This document shows, one piece after another, positions 6,606 to 11,030 of a stretch of DNA of 11,030 nucleotides. Source of the DNA: Candidatus Nitrosomarinus sp. (lineage in GTDB: Archaea > Thermoproteota > Nitrososphaeria > Nitrososphaerales > Nitrosopumilaceae). Numbering within the stretch: the first letter of the stretch is position 1; the number at the start of each line of letters is the position of its first letter. The DNA lies in assembly GCA_003702465.1 (NCBI GenBank), contig REGF01000032.1, forward strand, positions 1 through 11,030, read 5' to 3'. The position numbers were made by a program, and so were the translations under genes. The notes under the pieces are model-generated. The model was not told the origin of the DNA and did not search any database. It saw nothing but the letters and a program-made list of their open reading frames with translations.

Positions 6606-7154
6606 ATGGCAGATCTACAAATACCAGAAGACTTTTGTCACAACGATGTAGAACCAAAAGGAAAAACAAGCCATGGTGATGGTGAAAATTTCCACTATAT
6701 CTGGGGTGAAGGAAGAACTGATGGTGCAGCATTCTCAAACGATGATGTAAAGGCAGCATATGAAGAAAGAGGCGAAGAACAAGTTCCTCTTGGAATTCAT
6801 GGTACTACCGTTGCAGTCGATTGGGATTCATGTGTAGCAGCTGGTTCATGCATGAGTGTATGTCCAGTTCAAACATTCCAATGGTACAGAACCGAACAAG
6901 ATATCCCAGCAGCAGATACTTTGGGAGCAACCTTTGAAGGTACTGGATTAACCGAACAAGATGAAAGATTAGATTATACCGACAAATCACAACCAATCAG
7001 AGAACACGATTGTACTGTTTGTATGGCATGTCAAGAAATTTGTCCTGAAGGAGCTATTCGTATCGAATCAGCTAACCAAGAATGGCACGAAAAAGCAGCC
7101 GGAACATATGTAATTATGAAATCTGGTTCAGAAAATCCACACGCACACGATTAA
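6606..7154 (+). CDS. Dicluster ferredoxin 2, paralogue lacking the cluster I Asp
   Basis: A 182-residue paralogue of the preceding ferredoxin, with the same layout and long shared blocks (RGEEQVPLG, AVDWDSCVA, FQWYRTE, PIREHDC). Cluster I would use Cys76, Cys82 and Cys146. The fourth position is Ala79 (CVAAGSC) where the first copy and Sulfolobus have Asp, so a [3Fe-4S] centre is likely and conversion to [4Fe-4S] less so (inference). Cluster II uses Cys86, 136, 139 and 142. Zinc-site equivalents are His30 and His65 (GIHGT, kept), but Gln129 replaces Asp. Extra features are Cys11-His12 near the N-terminus and a C-terminal extension ending HAHD. Codons end in C more often than in the first copy, as in very highly expressed genes of AT-rich archaea. 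A T-tract follows the stop. Confidence 0.93.
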   Translation: MADLQIPEDFCHNDVEPKGKTSHGDGENFHYIWGEGRTDGAAFSNDDVKAAYEERGEEQVPLGIHGTTVAVDWDSCVAAGSCMSVCPVQTFQWYRTEQDIPAADTLGATFEGTGLTEQDERLDYTDKSQPIREHDCTVCMACQEICPEGAIRIESANQEWHEKAAGTYVIMKSGSENPHAHD

Positions 7155-7156
7155 AG

Positions 7157-7182
7157 AATTTTTTCTTTTTTCTTATTTTTCT
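7157..7182 (+). terminator. T-rich terminator after ferredoxin 2
   Basis: Several T runs broken by single bases (TTTTTT, TTTTTT, TTTTT) begin a few bases after the stop codon. This is the typical sequence determinant of archaeal RNA polymerase termination. The remaining bases up to the tRNA include an AT-rich TATTTAATTA at about 7182-7191, which could be the tRNA promoter. Confidence 0.7.
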
Positions 7183-7226
7183 ATTTAATTATCAACAGAT
7201 TTTAATCACTATTTTCAACATTTTTT

Positions 7227-7310
7227 GCCGAGGTCGCTTAGTCCGGTAGAGCGCGGGCCTTGAGAGCCTGTGTGCGCAAGCACGCGGGGGTTCAAATCCC
7301 TCTCTCGGCG
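7227..7310 (+). tRNA. tRNA-Ser(UGA)
   Basis: An 84-nt class II tRNA. The acceptor stem GCCGAGG (7227-7233) pairs with TCTCGGC (7303-7309) with one G-T pair, and the discriminator is G at 7310, usual for serine. The D stem is GCT/AGC with the GG of the loop present. The anticodon stem CGGGC/GCCTG (one G-T pair) closes the loop CTTGAGA, with anticodon TGA at 7261-7263. A long variable arm has the GTGC-GCAA-GCAC hairpin (7272-7283). The T stem GGGGG/CCCTC carries the TTCAAAT loop. The long variable arm allows only Ser or Leu here, and TGA fixes Ser (UCN codons). No CCA is encoded and no intron is seen. It ends 2 bp from the rfcS stop codon on the other strand. Confidence 0.97.
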
Positions 7311-7327
7311 TTTTAATTTTCTATTTT
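7311..7327 (+). terminator. T-rich terminator of the tRNA, inside the rfcS 3' end
   Basis: TTTTAATTTTCTATTTTT directly follows the tRNA discriminator and would end its transcript. These same bases are the antisense of the last codons of rfcS (which encode Lys, Ile, Glu and Asn), so one stretch appears to serve as terminator on one strand and coding sequence on the other. Confidence 0.6.
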
Positions 7328-8263
7328 TGAAAGCTCTGCAAGCATTGCTGATAATTGAATTTCAGAATTTGCTCCAACTAAAATTCTATAATCGTATTTT
7401 GCAATGACTTCTAAAATTTCTGATAATTTTTCGTGTTTTGATTTAAAAACTGCTGAATTGAAATATTTGAGAAAATCTGATTCTGACATTCCATAAACTT
7501 TAATCAATTCAATCATTTTCTCTCGGGATTCTACAACGTTTCCAGATAATGCAATTTTTAATACTTCATCCACATCAGTTGTTTTTGTCAGTCCTGCTGA
7601 TGATGTGACTGTTTCTTCTGAAATTTCTCCTAAACTTGCTGTTGCTTGTAACAAATTAATTGCATGTCTCAAGTCCCCTTGAGAATAATCATAAATTGCT
7701 TTTAGTCCTTTTTTGCTTGATTTCACTTTTTCTTTTTTTGCAATAATTTCTAATCTTTTGATTATGTCTTCTTCTCCTACACTTGTAAATTTGAATGTGG
7801 CACATCTGCTTTGAATAGGATCAATTATTTTTGAAATATTGTTTGCAATTAATATAAATCGACAAATTTTTGCAGTATCTTCAATAATTCTTCTAAGTGC
7901 TGTTTGAGCATCAGATGTCATTTCATCTGCTTCATCCAAAATTATAATTTTAAAAGGTACATTTGATAACCCTGCAAATCCTGAGAATTTTTTTACTTTC
8001 TCTCTGACCATTCCAATACCTCTTTCATCAGATGCATTTAGCTCAAGTAGATTTCCTTCGATATTATCTCCTAAAATTTGTCTAGTAATACATAATGCTG
8101 TAGTTGTTTTTCCAACTCCTGCAGAACCTGAAAACATTAGATGTGGCATATCTGTTGGATCTTTGATTAAAGCAGATAAACTACCAATTATTTCACTCTG
8201 CCCAACAATTTCTGAGATTTCTTTTGGTCGATATTTTTCTACCCACATTCCTGTTGCAGACAT
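7313..8263 (-). CDS. rfcS: Replication factor C small subunit (clamp loader)
   Basis: A 316-residue AAA+ ATPase that, with RfcL, loads the PCNA sliding clamp onto primed DNA. Motifs, counted from the ATG at 8263, are the RFC box WVEKYRPK (7-14), Walker A GSAGVGKTT (46-54), the NASDERG box (77-83), Walker B ILDEAD (108-113), sensor 1 IANN (139-142) and the SRC motif with the trans-acting arginine (152-154). A C-terminal collar domain of helices follows from about 230. Length is right for archaeal RfcS. I prefer the ATG at 8263 to the TTG at 8266 because ATTTATTAAT on the reverse strand (8285-8294) is centred about 27 nt upstream, matching a leaderless start. It is divergent from gins-mcm, grouping replication genes. 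Confidence 0.96.
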   Translation of the reverse strand: MSATGMWVEKYRPKEISEIVGQSEIIGSLSALIKDPTDMPHLMFSGSAGVGKTTTALCITRQILGDNIEGNLLELNASDERGIGMVREKVKKFSGFAGLSNVPFKIIILDEADEMTSDAQTALRRIIEDTAKICRFILIANNISKIIDPIQSRCATFKFTSVGEEDIIKRLEIIAKKEKVKSSKKGLKAIYDYSQGDLRHAINLLQATASLGEISEETVTSSAGLTKTTDVDEVLKIALSGNVVESREKMIELIKVYGMSESDFLKYFNSAVFKSKHEKLSEILEVIAKYDYRILVGANSEIQLSAMLAELSKIEN

Positions 8264-8284
8264 CAAGTATCAAAAGCCTGACCC

Positions 8285-8294
8285 ATTAATAAAT
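8285..8294 (-). promoter_or_regulatory. TATA-like box of rfcS
   Basis: Read on the reverse strand this is ATTTATTAAT, centred about 27 nt before the rfcS ATG at 8263. The spacing matches the ferredoxin promoters and supports the ATG as start codon. A 26-bp dyad lies just upstream (8297-8322). Confidence 0.6.
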
Positions 8295-8296
8295 CC

Positions 8297-8322
8297 GAAT
8301 TGGTTATTTTGTTATCCAATTC
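8297..8322. promoter_or_regulatory. Dyad GAATTGG-N12-CCAATTC upstream of rfcS
   Basis: Perfect 7-bp inverted half-sites (8297-8303 and 8316-8322) are separated by a 12-bp AT-rich spacer. The dyad begins 2 bp beyond the rfcS TATA-like box, overlapping where TFB would bind. The 19-bp centre-to-centre distance of the half-sites is close to two helical turns, as for a dimeric DNA-binding protein. Confidence 0.5.
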
Positions 8323-8375
8323 ATTAAAATTCAAATTCATTTGATAGTACCTAGCCTCAACCTGTGATTAATTAG

Positions 8376-8450
8376 GATCAAATGATCTCACTAAATTGTT
8401 AACAGAATTGATCGATCCGATACTTGAGGATCTAAAATCGATAAGTGATC
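8376..8450. repeat. GATC cluster in the rfcS-gins intergenic region
   Basis: Six GATC tetramers fall within 75 bp (8376, 8384, 8410, 8414, 8429 and 8447). They include the dyad GATCA-AA-TGATC (8376-8387), the palindrome GATCGATC (8410-8417) and a direct repeat TGATCTCA (8383-8390 and 8446-8453). A TGTTAACA palindrome sits between (8397-8404). By rough base composition (about one third G+C) one GATC per roughly 330 bp is expected. The block lies directly before the gins start and includes its likely promoter (TCTAAAAT, 8431-8438). Confidence 0.6.
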
Positions 8451-8454
8451 TCAT

Positions 8455-8973
8455 ATGAAAATTGAAGAAATAGAAAAAGTACATTCGATAGGATATCGCC
8501 TAAAAGACGCTAAAGTTACTGTAAATCAGGATTTTAAGTACAATGTAGCAGGAGTCAAAATTGAGGGTAATCAAGGCGATACCAATAACATGCCTCAGTG
8601 GATTGGAAAAATTTTGAATGATAGTGGTGTGGGTACTATTGATATGCCTGATATGATTACCGAATTAAAACAAGCATTATCCAAAGAAAAAATGGTTGGA
8701 GAATATCAATTATCTACTTTAGAACCTCACTTTTACATTAAATTGAAACAAACTATGAAAGATTTGAACCGTGATGACTTTAATCATGTTGAAAGTATAT
8801 TGTTAGAATTGTTTAGAATGAGAAGAGGTAAAATTGTAAAATTAGCTGATTCAATTAAATTAAATTCTGATATTTACAATCAATTAACTGTAGAAGAAAA
8901 TATTTTTTACACAACTATTTACGACAACAGTAAAGAATTTGAAAATCAAGTAAGAGGAAATTCAAATGAGTAG
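8455..8973 (+). CDS. GINS complex subunit, Gins23 (Psf3-like) type
   Basis: A 172-residue protein I read as an archaeal GINS subunit, part of the Cdc45-MCM-GINS-like replicative helicase. The N-terminal ~85 residues look like the small beta-rich B domain, with MPQWIGKIL (46-54) in place of the LPxWLAxxL of Psf2/Psf3. The helical A domain follows, opening with EPHFYIKLKQ (90-99; compare GPHFY in Psf3) and containing LLELFRMRRGKIVKLADS (116-133). B-before-A order points to Gins23 rather than Gins51/15. The call rests on these motifs plus the coupling to mcm, since GINS sequences are weakly conserved. Its last 8 bp overlap the mcm start. Upstream is a dyad- and GATC-rich promoter region shared with rfcS. 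Confidence 0.8.
   Translation: MKIEEIEKVHSIGYRLKDAKVTVNQDFKYNVAGVKIEGNQGDTNNMPQWIGKILNDSGVGTIDMPDMITELKQALSKEKMVGEYQLSTLEPHFYIKLKQTMKDLNRDDFNHVESILLELFRMRRGKIVKLADSIKLNSDIYNQLTVEENIFYTTIYDNSKEFENQVRGNSNE
8954..8957 (+). promoter_or_regulatory. Ribosome binding site of mcm
   Basis: GAGG lies 8 nt before the mcm ATG at 8966, inside the end of gins. It is complementary to the archaeal 16S 3' end (CCUCC) and supports the ATG that overlaps the gins stop (ATGAGTAG), that is, internal initiation on a bicistronic mRNA. Confidence 0.6.
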
Positions 8974-11030
8974 TCAAACTAGTTCATTTACAGATTCTGC
9001 ATTATCTGATAAAGTAAAAGAATTTCTAACTAGATTCAAAGATAAACAGGGCAATTACAAGTATGTTGATGCAATTGATGCGATGATGCCTAAAAATGCA
9101 AAGTATATTGTAGTTGATTACAATGATCTTGTTACAGAACCTCAAATAGAAATAATATTTTCAGAAAACCCTGATAGAATTTTTGATGCTTTTGCAAGAG
9201 CAATCAAAGAAGCATTACAAACAAGATTTCCTGATTACGCTGAAAAAATAAAAGAAGAAGTTCGTGTAAGAATTGCAAATTTTCCTCTTGAAAGAAGTTT
9301 ACGACAGATTAATGCCGAAACTATAGGAACTATGACAAGTGTTTCTGGAATGGTTGTCAGAGCATCTGAAGTTAAACCTCTAGCAAAAGAATTAGTTTTT
9401 GTATGTCCTGATGAACATGTTACAAAAATTATTCAACTAAAAGGAATGGATGCAAAAATCCCTGTAGTATGTGATAATCCAAATTGTAAACAAAGAGATT
9501 TTGAATTAAAACCAGAATCTAGCAAGTTTATTGATTTTCAAATACTTAGATTGCAAGAACTCCCTGAAGATTTACCGCCTGGTCAATTACCTCATTACAT
9601 TGATGTAACAATTAGGCAAGATTTAGTTGATAATTCAAGGCCAGGAGACAGAATTATTCTTACAGGTGTGGTTAGAGTTGAACAAGAATCTGTTACTGGT
9701 GTTCAAAGGGGTCACAGTGGGCTGTATAGATTAAGAATTGAAGGTAACAATATTGAATTTTTAAGTGGTCGTGGTTCAAAAACTGATAGAAAAATTGGTA
9801 GAGAAGAAATTTCACCAGAGGAAGAAAAAAGAATAAAATCTCTAGGTCAAAGCTCTGATGTTTATCAGAGATTAATTGATTCCTTTGCTCCACACATTCA
9901 AGGTCAGACATTAATCAAAGAAGCTATTTTGTTACTAATTGTTGGTTCAAATCAAAGACTGTTAGGTGATGGTAGTAAAATTAGAGGTGACATCAATGTA
10001 TTTTTAGTTGGAGATCCTGGTACTGCAAAAAGTGAGATGTTAAAATTCTGTGCTAGAATTGCACCACGTGGTTTGTATACTTCTGGTAGAGGTTCAACTG
10101 CTGCAGGACTTACAGCTGCAGTTGTTCGAGATAAAACTGGTATTATGATGTTAGAAGCTGGTGCAGTTGTGTTAGGTGATCAAGGTTTAGTTAGTATTGA
10201 CGAATTTGATAAAATGAAACCTGAAGATAGAAGTGCACTACACGAAGTAATGGAACAACAATCTGCAAGTATTGCAAAAGGTGGTATTGTTGCCACATTG
10301 AATGCTAGAACTTCTATTTTAGCTGCAGCAAACCCTATGTATGGAAAATACGATCCTTTCAAAAATATTACAGAGAATGTAAATTTACCAATTCCTTTAT
10401 TGACCAGATTTGATTTAATTTTTGTAGTAAGAGACATTCCAACTAAAGAAAGAGACGAACAAATTGCAACACACATCATCAAAAGAAATACTAATTCAGG
10501 AATTGACAAAAAATCTGTTATTGAAGTTGATCTTTTAACAAAATATCTTTCATATGCAAAGCGTGGAACTCCTGAATTAACAAAAGAGGCTGAAGCAAAA
10601 ATTCTCGATTATTATCTTCAAATGAGAAATGTGGAATCTGAAGAAATGATTACAGTAACCCCTAGACAGCTTGAAGGAATAATCAGACTTTCTACGGCTA
10701 GAGCACGATTACTTATGAAAGATAAAGTAGAAGAGGAAGATGCTGAACGTGCAATTTTCCTAATTCAAAGTATGCTTCAAGATGCTGGTGTTGATGTTAA
10801 TACAGGAAAGGTTGATCTTGGTGTTTTGCAAGGAAAACCAAGAAGTGAAGTATCAAAAATGCAATTATTTATGGATATTTTGAAAAGTCTTGAAGGTGAC
10901 AATAAAGTAGCAGTCGAAGAACGTGCATTTGTTCAGGAACTTGAAAAAACAGAAAAGTTCAGTGAAGAAGAAGCAAGAAATTACATTAGACGAATGCTAA
11001 GAGAAGCATCTATTTATGAATCAAAACCCG
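8966..11030 (+). CDS. mcm: Minichromosome maintenance helicase MCM (3' end outside window)
   Basis: An open frame of 688 codons with no stop, running off the right edge. It is the replicative DNA helicase, a hexameric AAA+ motor. In order: N-terminal helical domain (about 1-105); OB fold with a zinc module made of Cys147, His151, Cys169 and Cys174 (Cx3H...Cx4C); an acidic/basic linker; then the AAA+ core with Walker A GDPGTAKS (349-356), Walker B SIDEF (410-414), sensor 1 AAANP (453-457), the arginine-finger motif LLTRFD (478-483) and sensor 2 TPRQLE (565-570). A C-terminal winged-helix region follows to the edge. Family length is about 690-700, so only a few codons should be missing. No intein interrupts Walker A, a frequent insertion point. 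The start overlaps gins by 8 bp, with GAGG 8 nt upstream. Confidence 0.97.
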   Translation, partial: MSSQTSSFTDSALSDKVKEFLTRFKDKQGNYKYVDAIDAMMPKNAKYIVVDYNDLVTEPQIEIIFSENPDRIFDAFARAIKEALQTRFPDYAEKIKEEVRVRIANFPLERSLRQINAETIGTMTSVSGMVVRASEVKPLAKELVFVCPDEHVTKIIQLKGMDAKIPVVCDNPNCKQRDFELKPESSKFIDFQILRLQELPEDLPPGQLPHYIDVTIRQDLVDNSRPGDRIILTGVVRVEQESVTGVQRGHSGLYRLRIEGNNIEFLSGRGSKTDRKIGREEISPEEEKRIKSLGQSSDVYQRLIDSFAPHIQGQTLIKEAILLLIVGSNQRLLGDGSKIRGDINVFLVGDPGTAKSEMLKFCARIAPRGLYTSGRGSTAAGLTAAVVRDKTGIMMLEAGAVVLGDQGLVSIDEFDKMKPEDRSALHEVMEQQSASIAKGGIVATLNARTSILAAANPMYGKYDPFKNITENVNLPIPLLTRFDLIFVVRDIPTKERDEQIATHIIKRNTNSGIDKKSVIEVDLLTKYLSYAKRGTPELTKEAEAKILDYYLQMRNVESEEMITVTPRQLEGIIRLSTARARLLMKDKVEEEDAERAIFLIQSMLQDAGVDVNTGKVDLGVLQGKPRSEVSKMQLFMDILKSLEGDNKVAVEERAFVQELEKTEKFSEEEARNYIRRMLREASIYESKP

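Noticed and set aside
7227..7310. tRNA-Leu
   Set aside because: The long variable arm fits Leu or Ser, but the anticodon loop CTTGAGA gives TGA, which reads Ser codons; discriminator G also fits Ser.
8267..8454. A replication origin between rfcS and gins
   Set aside because: There is no orc1/cdc6 gene next to it, no recognisable origin recognition boxes and no long AT-only unwinding element; GC skew could not be computed. Kept only as an unexplained GATC cluster.
8966..11030. An intein or frameshift in mcm
   Set aside because: The frame reads through all helicase motifs in order with normal spacing; the missing stop is due to the window edge.
1..11030. CRISPR array, insertion sequence, prophage, toxin-antitoxin or defence system
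   Set aside because: No spaced direct repeats, transposase, integrase or defence domains were seen in any reading frame; the gene content is mainly core.

Overview
The window looks like a low-G+C (about one third G+C by eye) chromosomal segment of an ammonia-oxidising-type archaeon (Nitrososphaerota/Thaumarchaeota, Nitrosopumilus-like). The grounds are archaeal replication genes (MCM, a GINS subunit, RFC small subunit), archaeal translation factor aIF6, archaeal-type HisRS, two Sulfolobus-type ferredoxins, TATA boxes of the TTTAAATA kind about 26 nt before start codons (leaderless transcripts), and a class II tRNA-Ser without encoded CCA. The genus is inferred, not proven.

Layout. 1-2915 (+): a zinc alcohol/polyol dehydrogenase of the MDR superfamily, a DPM1-like polyprenyl-phosphate sugar transferase fused to a GtrA membrane domain, and a DedA membrane protein. 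The last two suggest lipid-linked sugar or envelope lipid handling. 2921-3718 (-): a DUF72/YecE protein, converging on dedA with 5 bp between. 3719-3938: intergenic, holding a possible 23-codon acidic small ORF with its own TATA-like element. 3939-5219 (+): hisS, starting at TTG. 5200-5886 (-): aIF6, overlapping the hisS end by 20 bp tail to tail. 5887-6605: two strong promoters and a hairpin around a tandem pair of paralogous dicluster ferredoxins (6003-6512 and 6606-7154, +). 7227-7310 (+): tRNA-Ser(UGA). 7313-8263 (-): rfcS, ending 2 bp from the tRNA. 8264-8454: a divergent intergenic region rich in dyads and GATC sites. 8455-8973 (+): a GINS subunit of Gins23/Psf3 type. 8966-11030 (+): mcm, overlapping gins by 8 bp and running off the end of the window only a few codons short of the family length.

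How it works together. gins-mcm is a translationally coupled two-gene replication operon (two parts of the CMG-like helicase), facing away from the clamp-loader gene rfcS across a shared regulatory region. The ferredoxin pair is probably the abundant electron-carrier pool. The copies differ at the fourth ligand position of cluster I and at the positions equivalent to the Sulfolobus zinc site, so they are unlikely to be redundant.

Most of the window is core genome. I see no CRISPR array, insertion sequence, prophage or defence system. The signals most worth following are the ferredoxin divergence, the GATC/dyad-rich rfcS-gins region, the small ORF before hisS, and several compact dyads placed at promoters.
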